Part shown: positions 33,358-42,410 of the stretch, piece by piece
Layout: the number at the start of each line of letters is the position of its first letter
Position numbering within the stretch: the stretch's first letter is position 1
Assembly: GCF_011057685.1 (NCBI RefSeq)
Contig: NZ_LNFY01000011.1
Location: 1-64,000, forward strand
Source of the DNA: Thermotoga sp. Ku-13t
GTDB lineage: Bacteria > Thermotogota > Thermotogae > Thermotogales > DSM-5069
Length of the DNA stretch: 64,000 bases
Reading direction: 5' to 3'
The notes under the pieces: generated by a model
The model's database searches: none
The model's input: the letters and a program-made list of their open reading frames with translations, nothing else
Told to the model about the DNA's origin: nothing
Made by a program: the position numbers and the translations under genes

Positions 33358-34395
33358 TCACTCGAAAATAGATCTTTTCTCCTCGATGCTGGAAAACACG
33401 ACGTTGTGGAGCAACGCCCTGATCCTCATGATCTCTTCTTCGAGCCTCTTTATGAAACCTTTGTTCGTCAAAAAGATGACGAACAGACCATCCTGGCGAC
33501 ACCAGATTGTTGTGCCGGTGAAACCACTGTGGCCGAAGGCTTTGTCTGTGAGCACATCACCGCTGCTCGTTCCACTCGCCGGACACATCCAGCCAAGGTG
33601 TCTCTTTCCATTGCTCGCTTCGATCACGGTCTGCGTGAAAAGTTTCACCACAGGCTTTGGTACGATCTCGCTTTTCAGCAGCGCGCTCATGAATCTGTAA
33701 AGGTCTTTCACGTTCGAAAACAGACCCGCATTCCCACTCACACCACCAAGATAATAGGCGAGTTCGTCATCCGGAAGACCTACCAGTCTTTTACCTTCCC
33801 TCTCCGACGTCGGAGCGATGTTTTCACCGTGACCAGGTGAGAATCTCGTGTGCTCCATCTGCAGCGGCTCGAAGATGGAATAAACGAACTCATCGAAGCG
33901 CTGATTGGTTATTTTCTCGACTATAGCCATGAGCGTGATGAAATTCAAGCAAGAATAGACGATCTTCTTCCCAGCCTCTTCGATGGGCTGTATCTTCAAA
34001 ATCTCTTCGAGCAGTTCCTTTCCCCTCAGATATTTCCATAACTCTGAATACGGTTGCATACCGGACGTGTGTGATAAAAGCTGCAGGATGGTGATGTCTG
34101 CTTTTGGTTTTTCAACGTTTATGAACCTTCCCACCCTGTCGTGCAGATGGAGATAACCTTCAGCGAACAGCCTCATCACGGCGGTGGTTGTGGCGACAAC
34201 CTTTGTGAGGCTTGCAAGATCGTACACCGTTTCGAGGTTCGTTTTTCTTTCAAAGTCCAGTGTTCCGTATGCTTTCTCGTAGACGACCTCATCGGGCCAT
34301 GCGATCAGCAGTGTTGCTCCGGGATAGATCCTGTTCAGGCCTTCCTCGACGATCCGATCGATCGATCTGAACAGTCTCTCTTTCAATTTCCTCAC
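33358..34395 (-). CDS. Beta-lactamase-fold serine hydrolase (class C/esterase family)
   Basis: 345 residues without a signal peptide. The catalytic S62 and K65 are in DLASLTKVVATT, the tyrosine motif is YSCLNF (YxN) and the third motif HSGFTGT (HxG) lies near residue 285. Cytoplasmic members of this family are esterases, DD- or D-amino-acid peptidases rather than true beta-lactamases. Its ATG overlaps the stop of the preceding OppF-type gene, so it is the last gene of the importer operon and may process the imported compound, for example a peptide or acylated oligosaccharide. Confidence 0.88.
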   Translation of the reverse strand: MRKLKERLFRSIDRIVEEGLNRIYPGATLLIAWPDEVVYEKAYGTLDFERKTNLETVYDLASLTKVVATTTAVMRLFAEGYLHLHDRVGRFINVEKPKADITILQLLSHTSGMQPYSELWKYLRGKELLEEILKIQPIEEAGKKIVYSCLNFITLMAIVEKITNQRFDEFVYSIFEPLQMEHTRFSPGHGENIAPTSEREGKRLVGLPDDELAYYLGGVSGNAGLFSNVKDLYRFMSALLKSEIVPKPVVKLFTQTVIEASNGKRHLGWMCPASGTSSGDVLTDKAFGHSGFTGTTIWCRQDGLFVIFLTNKGFIKRLEEEIMRIRALLHNVVFSSIEEKRSIFE

Positions 34396-35360
34396 CTCTC
34401 GTACAGAAAACAGGCAACTCTGTGCTTCCCATCACCTTTGAGTTGTGGCCTTTCTCTTTCGCACCTTTCGAATCTGTAATGGCACCTCGTTGAGAAAACA
34501 CAACCCACTGGAGGATTCACCGGACTTGGGGGTTCTCCGTAAAGTTTCAACTGAGAGAGCTTTTTCTGCCCTGGATCCCAATTCGGTACGGCAGACATGA
34601 GCGCTTTCGTGTAAGGGTGCAACGGACTTTCGAACACCTCGACTGCGTCTCCTTCTTCCACCACGTTTCCAAGATACATCACAATCAATCTGTCACTCAT
34701 GTGGTATACGAGATCCAGATTGTGCGATATGAAAAGATAAGACATTCCATACTCTTCCCTGAGCTCCTGAAGCAAGTTCACGATCTGACTCTGCACGGAA
34801 ACGTCCAGCGCCGACGTTGGCTCGTCACAGACGATGAGTTTGGGTTTGAGCGCTATGGCTCTGGCTATGGCTATCCTCTGTCTCTGCCCGCCAGAAAATT
34901 CATGTGGATAACGCGATAAATGTTCCCTGTGGAGTCCCACTCTGATGAGAAGCTCGGTCACGTACTCTTCCATCTCTTTCTTAGATTCGAAAATTCGGTG
35001 CGCCTCAAGGGGTTCTTTCACCACGTCAAGGATCGTCATTCTCGGATCGAGCGAATTGAAAGGATCCTGAAAGACCATCTGGACTGTCCTTCGAAAGAGT
35101 CTTTCGACGTCTTTGGAAACCTTCCTGGTCACATCGATTCCCTGAAATTCAATCGTTCCAGAAGTGGGCTGAAGGATCCTGGCAACGATCCTCCCGAGCG
35201 TGGTCTTGCCACAACCCGATTCTCCAACCACACCGACGACCTCGTTCTCCGCGATGTCCAAATCCAGCTCCTCGAGTGCCCTCACCCAGCCGACGATCTG
35301 AAGAAAGACTCCGGCCCTTACGGGAAAGTATTTTTTGATCTTTCTCAGCGAGACTATCAT
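34392..35360 (-). CDS. Peptide/oligosaccharide ABC transporter ATPase, OppF type
   Basis: 322 residues with Walker A GESGCGKTT, signature FSGGQRQRIAIARA, Walker B LIVCDEPTSALD and H-loop FISHNLDL. The C-terminal oligopeptide extension with spaced cysteines (GCVFSTRC, ERCERERP, ACF) is present and in this family can hold an iron-sulphur cluster. It pairs with the OppD-type subunit whose stop overlaps its start as ATGA. Confidence 0.93.
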   Translation of the reverse strand: MIVSLRKIKKYFPVRAGVFLQIVGWVRALEELDLDIAENEVVGVVGESGCGKTTLGRIVARILQPTSGTIEFQGIDVTRKVSKDVERLFRRTVQMVFQDPFNSLDPRMTILDVVKEPLEAHRIFESKKEMEEYVTELLIRVGLHREHLSRYPHEFSGGQRQRIAIARAIALKPKLIVCDEPTSALDVSVQSQIVNLLQELREEYGMSYLFISHNLDLVYHMSDRLIVMYLGNVVEEGDAVEVFESPLHPYTKALMSAVPNWDPGQKKLSQLKLYGEPPSPVNPPVGCVFSTRCHYRFERCERERPQLKGDGKHRVACFLYER

Positions 35361-36322
35361 CGTGCATCACCTTCACGGTACAGCCAGCAGGCAACGCTCG
35401 ATCCATCCACATGCACTTCCATTGGTTCCTGTTCACGACAGATCCTCATAGCTTTCGGACACCTTGGATGGAACCTGCAACCGGCTGGCCAGTTCGTCGC
35501 TGGGGGAACGTTACCTTCAATGAAGGGAAGTTTCTTACTTTTGTACTCTTTTCTGATCCTCGATTCGAGCAAACCCCTGGTGTACGGATGTAAAGGTTGT
35601 TCGAAGAGTTTCAAGACGTTCGCCCTCTCGACGATCTTTCCTGCGTACATGACGTGGACCCTGTCCGCAACTTCAGCCACGACGCCGAGATCGTGTGTGA
35701 TGAAGATCACCGATGTTCTGTACTGTCTTTGAAGTTCTTTGAACAAATTCAGCACCTGCGCCTGTGTCGTGACGTCAAGTGCCGTGGTTGGCTCGTCCGC
35801 TATGACGATGTCTGGGTTGGTGAGCAAGGCCATCGCGATCATGATCCTCTGCAACATCCCACCGCTCATCTGGTGGGGATACTCGCTGAAACGCTGCTCT
35901 GCAGAAGGTATCTGCACTTTCTTCAGCATGTCTATACACAGGCTTTTCGCGCGCTGCTCGTCCACCTTCAGATGCTTCATGGCAACTTCCATCATTTGTC
36001 TCCCGATCGTGTAGAGTGGGTCGAACGAAGACATGGGTTCTTGAAAGATCATCGATATCTTTTTACCGCGCATTTCCTCAAGCTCTTTTTCTGACAGCTT
36101 CGTCAGCTCTACATCACGGTACCAGATACTCCCGCTCACGATCGCTTTCTTCACAAGTTTGAGTATGGTGAGCACCGTGACACTTTTACCACAACCGGAT
36201 TCACCAACGATCGCGAGTGTTTCCTGCTCTTCGAGCGTGAAAGAAACCCCGTCGACCGCTCTCACAAGGCCGTCCGGGGTGTTGAAGGAAACTTTCAGGT
36301 TCTCTACTCTCAACAGGCTCAT
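35357..36322 (-). CDS. Peptide/oligosaccharide ABC transporter ATPase, OppD type
   Basis: 321 residues: Walker A GESGCGKSV, signature MSGGMLQRIMIAMA, Walker B IVIADEPTTALD, H-loop FITHDLGV and the C-terminal extension GCRFHPRCPKAM with RICRE. It is coupled by 4-nt overlaps to the permease before it and to the OppF-type ATPase after it. Together they energise uptake by the binding protein encoded at 38.4-40.2 kb. Confidence 0.93.
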   Translation of the reverse strand: MSLLRVENLKVSFNTPDGLVRAVDGVSFTLEEQETLAIVGESGCGKSVTVLTILKLVKKAIVSGSIWYRDVELTKLSEKELEEMRGKKISMIFQEPMSSFDPLYTIGRQMMEVAMKHLKVDEQRAKSLCIDMLKKVQIPSAEQRFSEYPHQMSGGMLQRIMIAMALLTNPDIVIADEPTTALDVTTQAQVLNLFKELQRQYRTSVIFITHDLGVVAEVADRVHVMYAGKIVERANVLKLFEQPLHPYTRGLLESRIRKEYKSKKLPFIEGNVPPATNWPAGCRFHPRCPKAMRICREQEPMEVHVDGSSVACWLYREGDAR

Positions 36323-37404
36323 ACTTTCTCGACCGTCCTGTAAGGATCAAGGGCGTCTCTCAACGCATCACCAACGAAGTTGAAGGCGAGCACCGAGATC
36401 ATTATGAAAAATCCGGGAATCAGGAGCCAGGGGCTCGTGGACAAAGCAGAGAGCGATTGAGCCTGGTTCAAGAGCAATCCCCAGCTCGTCATGGGTTCCT
36501 TTATTCCCAGTCCTAGGAAGCTTATCGCGCTCTCTCCGAGGATCATGCCGGGTATGGAGAGTGTAGAGACAACCACGAGATAGCTCATGATGTTCGGTAT
36601 CAAATGCTTTGTGATTATCTTGAAATCCGAAACACCAGCCACCTTTGCGGCAAGGATGAACTCTTTCTCTCTCAAACTCAGCACCATCCCTCTGACAACG
36701 CGCGCCACACCCATCCATCCGATGAGTGACAACACGATCACGATGCCGAAGTACACCCACGTACTCGGCCAGCTCGGAGGCAGTATAACGGAGAGCGCGA
36801 GCCACAGGGGAATCCTCGGGAAAGACCGGAGCAGCTCTATGAACCTCTGGATGAGGACGTCCACCCATCCTCCGTAGTAACCCGAAATCGATCCGATCAC
36901 AGAACCTATGATCACACTGATGAGCGTGCCCACCAGTCCGACGGTGAGTGACACCCTGCCACCGTGAAGCACCCTCGAGAAAAGGTCCCTGCCGAACCTG
37001 TCGGCTCCGAACAAAAGCAACATCATCTCGTTTGTATCAGCTTCTATGCCGAAAAGATGAACGTTCGTTTTGAACATCCCCCAGAATTCGTACTCTTCAC
37101 TTTTTACAAACATCTTGATTGGATATATTTTCGATCTATCCTCCTCGTACTTCACCTTGAACGTCACGGGATCTCTCGTTCTCTTCAAACCGTACACGAA
37201 AGGACCTCTGAACTTTCCTTCGTGGAAGAACCTGATCTTCGTTGGCGGTGCGTAAGTGAATCGACTGTGCGTCTCGGTGAAGCTGTAAGGCGAGATGAAG
37301 TCCGCAAAGATGACGAGCGTGTACAGCACCACGAGGATCCAGAAACCTATCAGACCGAGCCTGTGCCTCTTGAATTGATAGAAAACTCTCTGCCACGTGT
37401 TCAT
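36319..37404 (-). CDS. ABC transporter permease, OppC type with long periplasmic insertion
   Basis: 361 residues, longer than the usual 280-300. After the first membrane helix (about 18-38) there is an unusually long extracytoplasmic stretch (about 40-135) rich in charged and aromatic residues before the GADRFGRDLFSRVLHGGRVSL block that normally follows closely. The permease core has the EAA-type loop AKVAGVSDFKIITKHL. I recall such long loops in Thermotogales relatives that import oligosaccharides. It starts 10 nt after the OppB-type gene. Confidence 0.9.
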   Translation of the reverse strand: MNTWQRVFYQFKRHRLGLIGFWILVVLYTLVIFADFISPYSFTETHSRFTYAPPTKIRFFHEGKFRGPFVYGLKRTRDPVTFKVKYEEDRSKIYPIKMFVKSEEYEFWGMFKTNVHLFGIEADTNEMMLLLFGADRFGRDLFSRVLHGGRVSLTVGLVGTLISVIIGSVIGSISGYYGGWVDVLIQRFIELLRSFPRIPLWLALSVILPPSWPSTWVYFGIVIVLSLIGWMGVARVVRGMVLSLREKEFILAAKVAGVSDFKIITKHLIPNIMSYLVVVSTLSIPGMILGESAISFLGLGIKEPMTSWGLLLNQAQSLSALSTSPWLLIPGFFIMISVLAFNFVGDALRDALDPYRTVEKV

Positions 37405-37413
37405 CTTCTCACC

Positions 37414-38382
37414 TCAGCTGATCCTTATCCTTGGATCGAGCAAAGCCAGCGCGATGTCTGCGAGCAGATTTCCGATCTGCGTTATCAAGGCTATGAACAG
37501 GAGGAAGGCCATCACCAGGTACTGATCGTGGTTCAAAAGTGCGTTGTAAAAGAACGGTCCTATCGTTGGAAGGTTCAGCACTATGGATGCGATGATCGTT
37601 CCGCTGAACACGTTGGGAAGTTCCATGCCCGCTATGCTCACCAGAGGGTTCAACGCGTTCTTTATCACGTGTTTCCTAACAGTTTTCTCATCCAGTCCCC
37701 GTGCCTTAAGGGCTGTCACGAATGGAGAACCCAGCACGTCCAGCATGTTGCTCCGCATGATCCTCATCAATCCTGCAAGACCGCTCACACCCACAACCAC
37801 TATGGGGAGCCACAGATGTTTCAACAAATCGACGAACTTCGCCCAGCTCATGGGGGCTCCTATGAACTGAGGTGAAAACAGTCCTCCCACCGCCGTGCCC
37901 CCGACTCTCAACACCAGATAGACAAGCACCAAGGCGAGGAAGAATTCTGGAATCGAAAGTCCCACGAAGCCCAGGACCGTGAGCGTATAATCGATCAGCG
38001 TGTATGGATGCAGCGCAGAATAAATTCCCATAAGGGTCGCAAAGAGCCACTGAAACCCTATCGTCAGGACAGAGATGGCCACCGTCCAGCCAAGTCGTTC
38101 CCATATCAGCTCGATAACGGGCCTTTGGTAGGAGAAGGAGTAACCAAAATCACCTTTCGTGACGATGTTCTTTATCCACATGAAGTACCTCTGATAGGCG
38201 GGTTTGTCCAGAGCGAGCTCTCTTCTGAGCGATTCGATCTGTTCGGGCGAGATGCGTGGATTTTCCAGATACTGCGAAAGAAAATCTCCAGGTTGCAGTT
38301 CTGTCACTACGAAGCAAATTACGGAAACGAAAAACATCATCGGTATCATGATCAGAATCCTTCGAACGATGAAACTCCACAT
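37414..38382 (-). CDS. ABC transporter permease, OppB type
   Basis: 322 residues from the ATG at 38382, six bases after AAAGGTGG; a longer reading would run through the stem-loop upstream. It starts MWSFIVRRILIMIPM with the first helix, then QPGDFLSQYLENPRIS, the family RRELALDKPAYQRYFMW block and five further helices, with EAA-type KARGLDEKTVRKHVIKNA. It forms the channel with the OppC-type protein. Confidence 0.92.
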   Translation of the reverse strand: MWSFIVRRILIMIPMMFFVSVICFVVTELQPGDFLSQYLENPRISPEQIESLRRELALDKPAYQRYFMWIKNIVTKGDFGYSFSYQRPVIELIWERLGWTVAISVLTIGFQWLFATLMGIYSALHPYTLIDYTLTVLGFVGLSIPEFFLALVLVYLVLRVGGTAVGGLFSPQFIGAPMSWAKFVDLLKHLWLPIVVVGVSGLAGLMRIMRSNMLDVLGSPFVTALKARGLDEKTVRKHVIKNALNPLVSIAGMELPNVFSGTIIASIVLNLPTIGPFFYNALLNHDQYLVMAFLLFIALITQIGNLLADIALALLDPRIRIS

Positions 38383-38403
38383 TGCAAACCACCTTTGACG
38401 AAA

Positions 38404-38424
38404 GGCTCCCCGAAGTGGGGAGCC
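38404..38424 (-). terminator. Stem-loop between binding-protein and permease genes (first Opp operon)
   Basis: On the minus strand GGCTCCCC and GGGGAGCC pair around ACTTC, followed by TTTCGT. It starts 7 nt after the binding-protein stop. The T-run is short, so partial termination or mRNA 3'-end protection is more likely than a complete stop. Confidence 0.65.
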
Positions 38425-38430
38425 CAAAGT

Positions 38431-40203
38431 TCATTTCCTGTAGCTGGTCCAGACCGTGAAACGCAACATACCATCATCGGTTAAACCGGCGTTTCCCAGC
38501 GTTTTGTTGAAACCCCAGATGTTCATGCCTTTGCACACGAAGATAACCGGCAGATAGATGTGGTACAGTTCCTGAACCTCGTCGTAGTACGCCTTTCTCT
38601 TTGATGGATCCATCTCTATCTGTGCTTTTTCGAACAGCTCCCATATTCTCTTTTCCCAATCGAACATGTTCTCGAAGACTGGCTGTGGTGGTGTCTTAGT
38701 CTTGTCCATCGTTGAATAGTGCCAGTAGTAGAGCTGCGTACCGGGTTGCCATATGGCCTTTCTCAGCTGCAGGTCTGGCTGGTTTCCGAACGCCCTTATC
38801 CCTGCCTGGAAGTTACCGGCACCGAACATTTCTCCGACCAGGGAAGAATCGAGGATCTGCAGGTTGACCTTTATTCCCAGTTTCTTGAGATCTTCCACGA
38901 ATATGAGCGCAACGTCCTGATACTCCTTCGGCGAGTTCTGAACGAGCAGGTTGAACTCAACGCGCTTGCCGTTCGGGAAGAGCCTGTAGCCTTCTTTGTC
39001 TCTCTTAGTCAAGCCGAGCTTGTCGAGCAGCTCGTTCGCCTTCTTCAGATCGTAAGGTCTGAGGAGCTGTTCTACCTTAGGATTGTAGAAGGCCTTGTTG
39101 GATGGGAGGATCAAACCTGCATCCGGTATCGCCAGGCCGGCGAACACTTCGTCGATTATTCTCTGTCTGTTCAGCGCGTACTCCATGGCCTCTCTGAATT
39201 CAAGCCTGGTGAACAGACCTCTCAGATCCGGATCATCCACATCGAAGTTGAAGGAGATGTGTATCGGGCTGGGTGTTGGTTGGTTCGGCTGGGTAGCGTA
39301 GACGACGTAGGGCGTCTTACCCGTAAGTTCCTGTTCTTTGAGCATGGGATAATCCCTCGAGGCGATCGCCATGAAGTCTATTTCTCCCGCCATGAACTTT
39401 GCGGTGCGCATTTCCGCGTCCCTGATGATCAGATACTCTACCCTGTCAAAGTAAGGTAACTTGTTTCCAAATCTGTCCACTTTCCAGAAGTACGGGTTTC
39501 TTTCGAGCACGAGCTTCTGATCCGTGATGAGTTGAACTGGCTTGAACGGACCGTTCACGACGATCTCTTTCGGATCCGTGTTCGACAACCAGATTTTGTT
39601 GACAGAGCCAAGATCGTTCTTGTCAATGAGAGGTTCGAGCTTGTGCTTCGGATAGATGTAGACGTGCGAAAGCACCGTGAAGAACGCTCCGTACGGTGAT
39701 GGGAGGATCGCTTTGACGGTCTTGTCGTCCACCTTGACCCACTCGATCATCCTGTTGACACCCTGCTCGTCCGGTATCGTAAACCTGGCGATCGAGTTGC
39801 CACGCGCGTACTGGTTCATGACGAAGTACTGGAACGTGAAGACCACATCGTCTGCTGTGATGGGTGTTCCGTCCGACCAGTACGCCTCACGCAGCTTGAA
39901 TGTGACTTCTTTCCCGTCCGGCGAAACAGTCCAGGACTTCGCCAGGGCTGGTCTGATTTCGTTCGTCACCGGGTGCATCTCCACAAGTGTTGAGAACATT
40001 GGGCCCATGATGACGCTGTAGCTCGAAGAATCGAGTGTTCCGTACAGCAGATAAGATTCAGGAGTCGACGCCAGAACAAGTCTCAAAGTGCCCCCGATCT
40101 TAGGTGAGAAATCCGGCGTCAGAAGTTCGTCTTCCACAGCGTACTCGGTCGCCAACACGATGCATGCCAGGACCGCGAGGATCACGAGAAACAACTTTTT
40201 CAT
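38431..40203 (-). CDS. Extracellular solute-binding protein family 5 (first Opp operon)
   Basis: 590 residues from the ATG at 40203, just after GGAGGTGCTGGT. The signal peptide runs to about residue 20 (ending VLATEYA) with no lipobox. The family-5 fold shows [40 protein letters not shown] in two stretches and DDVVFTF. Members bind peptides, but in Thermotogales many bind beta-glucan, mannan or xylan oligosaccharides, so the ligand is left open. The accompanying serine hydrolase does not decide it. Confidence 0.92.
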   Translation of the reverse strand: MKKLFLVILAVLACIVLATEYAVEDELLTPDFSPKIGGTLRLVLASTPESYLLYGTLDSSSYSVIMGPMFSTLVEMHPVTNEIRPALAKSWTVSPDGKEVTFKLREAYWSDGTPITADDVVFTFQYFVMNQYARGNSIARFTIPDEQGVNRMIEWVKVDDKTVKAILPSPYGAFFTVLSHVYIYPKHKLEPLIDKNDLGSVNKIWLSNTDPKEIVVNGPFKPVQLITDQKLVLERNPYFWKVDRFGNKLPYFDRVEYLIIRDAEMRTAKFMAGEIDFMAIASRDYPMLKEQELTGKTPYVVYATQPNQPTPSPIHISFNFDVDDPDLRGLFTRLEFREAMEYALNRQRIIDEVFAGLAIPDAGLILPSNKAFYNPKVEQLLRPYDLKKANELLDKLGLTKRDKEGYRLFPNGKRVEFNLLVQNSPKEYQDVALIFVEDLKKLGIKVNLQILDSSLVGEMFGAGNFQAGIRAFGNQPDLQLRKAIWQPGTQLYYWHYSTMDKTKTPPQPVFENMFDWEKRIWELFEKAQIEMDPSKRKAYYDEVQELYHIYLPVIFVCKGMNIWGFNKTLGNAGLTDDGMLRFTVWTSYRK

Positions 40204-40227
40204 ACCAGCACCTCCTTCCAAAAATGT

Positions 40228-40264
40228 TATCACAATATTCTGATTCCCCATTATGATATCACAA
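40228..40264. promoter_or_regulatory. Direct repeats TATCACAA upstream of the first Opp operon
   Basis: TATCACAA occurs at 40228-40235 and 40257-40264, 29 bp apart, close to three helical turns. They fall where the minus-strand promoter should be and could be regulator sites. No cognate regulator gene is near. Confidence 0.4.
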
Positions 40265-40326
40265 CCGCGGGCAGGAATGTGTTAAGGTGGTCACGGATGG
40301 TTCGTCGGACTGTGCCTCTCTGTGAC

Positions 40327-40354
40327 TTGACTGTACGATATGGTGGAATAGAAT
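40327..40354 (+). promoter_or_regulatory. Promoter of queF-yhhQ
   Basis: TTGACT and TAGAAT are 16 nt apart; transcription would start near 40361, only about 14 nt before the queF ATG. The leader is too short for a preQ1 riboswitch. Confidence 0.6.
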
Positions 40355-40374
40355 TCTTGATTGGAGGTGGGCCC

Positions 40375-40785
40375 ATGCCGAAGGCGGAAGGAAGGATTTT
40401 TCATTTCGAAGGACACGCAGCTATAAGAACGGATTTTCTCGAAACCATCGATTTCGATGGTAAGGATGAATACATCAAGATCGAGACGGAAGAATTCTCC
40501 GCCGTCTGTCCGTTCTCCGGACTGCCCGACATCGGAAAGGTGATCATCGAGTACTATCCGGACGGCGGAAAGATCGTCGAGCTGAAATCGTTGAAGTACT
40601 ACTTTGTCAGTTTCAGAAACGTTGGAATTTACCAGGAAGAGGCCACGAAAAGAATTTACGAAGATCTCAAGAAACTTCTTAATACCAACAGGCTCAGGGT
40701 GACTGTGATCTACAACATCCGCGGCGGTATAAAAGTGACGACGCAGATGGGAGGCCTGGAGAATCATGACAGAAAGGTTGAATGA
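40375..40785 (+). CDS. queF: preQ0 reductase (NADPH-dependent 7-cyano-7-deazaguanine reductase)
   Basis: 136 residues from the ATG at 40375 with GGAGGTGG at ideal distance; codons before it belong to the promoter. The QueF signature is clear: the catalytic cysteine in [13 protein letters not shown], the binding residue region [17 protein letters not shown] and [11 protein letters not shown]. It reduces preQ0 to preQ1 with four electrons from NADPH in queuosine biosynthesis of tRNA. It is the short, single-domain YkvM type. Its end overlaps yhhQ by 20 nt. Confidence 0.95.
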   Translation: MPKAEGRIFHFEGHAAIRTDFLETIDFDGKDEYIKIETEEFSAVCPFSGLPDIGKVIIEYYPDGGKIVELKSLKYYFVSFRNVGIYQEEATKRIYEDLKKLLNTNRLRVTVIYNIRGGIKVTTQMGGLENHDRKVE

Positions 40786-41407
40786 GAAACTCATCACGCT
40801 CACGAGTATTTTCATCTTTGCCATAGTTGCTTCGAACGTGACCGCATCGAAACTGGTCAATCTGGGACCGTTCATCGTCCCTGTGGCTGTGCTGTGTTAT
40901 CCTGTAACCTTTGCCATCACCGACATCGTGAGCGAAGTTTACGGCAGAAGAATCGCTCAGAGGATCGTCTGGACTGGATTTTTCGTTTCCCTTCTTCTGG
41001 TACTCTACAGCAGGATCGTGGTCGTTTACCCGCCGGCGAGCTTTTTCAAAGACAACGAAGCCTTCATAAAGGTTTTCTCCTCAACACCGAGGATCGTCCT
41101 TGCGAGCATGATCGCTTACGTGGCATCCCAAACTCACGATGTTTGGGCGTTTCACATGTGGAAAAAGCTCACGAAGGGAAAGCATTTGTGGGTGAGGAAC
41201 AATTTCTCCACGATCGTTTCTCAGTTCATCGATACGTGCTTGTTCATCGTGGTGGCGTTTGTCAACACCGTACCCAATGATGTTCTGCTGAGCATGATAT
41301 TCTCCCAGTACATCGTCAAGTTCATCATTGCACTCATAGACACACCTTTCGTCTATCTGGGTGTCAAACTGGTCAGCGGAAAATGGGTGGTGAGTGAAAT
41401 AAGTTAA
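40766..41407 (+). CDS. yhhQ: Queuosine precursor transporter (YhhQ/QPTR family)
   Basis: 213 residues and six hydrophobic helices. Family features are the N-terminal [14 protein letters not shown], the [21 protein letters not shown] block after helix 2, and the [14 protein letters not shown] and [16 protein letters not shown] motifs. The family carries 7-deazaguanine precursors such as preQ0 and preQ1 across the inner membrane. Being translationally coupled to queF supports preQ0 as the cargo. No queC, queD or queE genes are here, so salvage is plausible. Confidence 0.93.
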   Translation: MTERLNEKLITLTSIFIFAIVASNVTASKLVNLGPFIVPVAVLCYPVTFAITDIVSEVYGRRIAQRIVWTGFFVSLLLVLYSRIVVVYPPASFFKDNEAFIKVFSSTPRIVLASMIAYVASQTHDVWAFHMWKKLTKGKHLWVRNNFSTIVSQFIDTCLFIVVAFVNTVPNDVLLSMIFSQYIVKFIIALIDTPFVYLGVKLVSGKWVVSEIS

Positions 41408-41453
41408 AGAGGAAAGTTCCACCGGAAAGAGGGAGCTTTTCAGCGTAGCATTC

Positions 41454-42410
41454 TCATTGATTCTCGTAGAGCCAGCACGCAACCAGATGACCAGGTTCGA
41501 TTTCGAACAAGTCAGGCACTTGATGGATACACTTTTCAAAACTGAAAGGACATCTCGAAACAAAGGCACAACCTGATCCGTCGACTATTTCCATTTGCAG
41601 TCTTTTTATACTAATTTTTTCTTTCTTCCTAAATATTGAAGGAGAATAACTCATCAAAACTCGCGTGTAAGGATGCAGAGGGGACTCCTTAATGCATTTT
41701 GCTGTTGATAGTTCCATAACTTTCCCAAGATACAAAACCATGATGCGATCACAGACGTGTGCTGCGAGTGAAAGGTCATGTGTGATGAACAGAACCGCAG
41801 TTTTTTCTCTTTCCACCAGATCGAGCAACAGATTCAGAACGCTGGCTCTGACTGACAGATCGAGCATGGACACGCATTCGTCAGCCACTAAGAAACTTGG
41901 CCTCAAAAGCATCGCACGTACGATGGAGATCCTCTGCAATTGTCCGCCAGACAGTTCGTGGGAATAGCGGTTCAAGAAAGATTCTGGTGGTTCAAAACCA
42001 GCCTCCCTCATGTACGCCAAAATTCTCTCTCTCCCCTCCGAATGGCTATTGCAGATGCGGTTTATCTTCATAGGCAGAATCAATGATTGTTCAATGCTCA
42101 GCCTCGGATCGAACGACTCGTAAGGATTCTGGAATATGATTTGGATCTGCCTTCTCAAATCCGGATCAAGCTTCGATTTGCCGCTCAATTTTATACCTCT
42201 GAACGATATTTCTCCATCGGTCTCTTTCTCCAGCCTGCTCAAAACCAATCCAAGCGTGGTCTTCCCACAACCACTTTCTCCTATCACACCGAAGACCTCT
42301 CCAAGCTTTACATCGAAGGAAACCCCATCGAGGGCCTTAATGAGATGTCTCTTCTTGACCAAGCCGGACGAATAATATTTCTTCAGGTTATGAACGCTGA
42401 GCAAGCTCAT
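41454..42410 (-). CDS. ABC transporter ATPase, OppF type (second Opp operon)
   Basis: 318 residues from the ATG at 42410, which overlaps the OppD-type stop as ATGA. It has Walker A GESGCGKTT, signature LSGGQLQRISIVRA, Walker B FLVADECVSMLD (a C-V in place of the usual P-T/S after DE) and H-loop FITHDLSL. The DEC for DEP change is unusual but leaves the catalytic glutamate. The C-terminal cysteine extension (GCAFVSRCPFSFEKC) is present. It ends the operon, convergent with yhhQ. Confidence 0.9.
   Translation of the reverse strand: MSLLSVHNLKKYYSSGLVKKRHLIKALDGVSFDVKLGEVFGVIGESGCGKTTLGLVLSRLEKETDGEISFRGIKLSGKSKLDPDLRRQIQIIFQNPYESFDPRLSIEQSLILPMKINRICNSHSEGRERILAYMREAGFEPPESFLNRYSHELSGGQLQRISIVRAMLLRPSFLVADECVSMLDLSVRASVLNLLLDLVEREKTAVLFITHDLSLAAHVCDRIMVLYLGKVMELSTAKCIKESPLHPYTRVLMSYSPSIFRKKEKISIKRLQMEIVDGSGCAFVSRCPFSFEKCIHQVPDLFEIEPGHLVACWLYENQ

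Noticed and set aside
40265-40374. Possible preQ1 riboswitch before queF
   Set aside because: A good promoter at 40327-40354 leaves a leader of about 14 nt, and no preQ1 aptamer pattern is visible.
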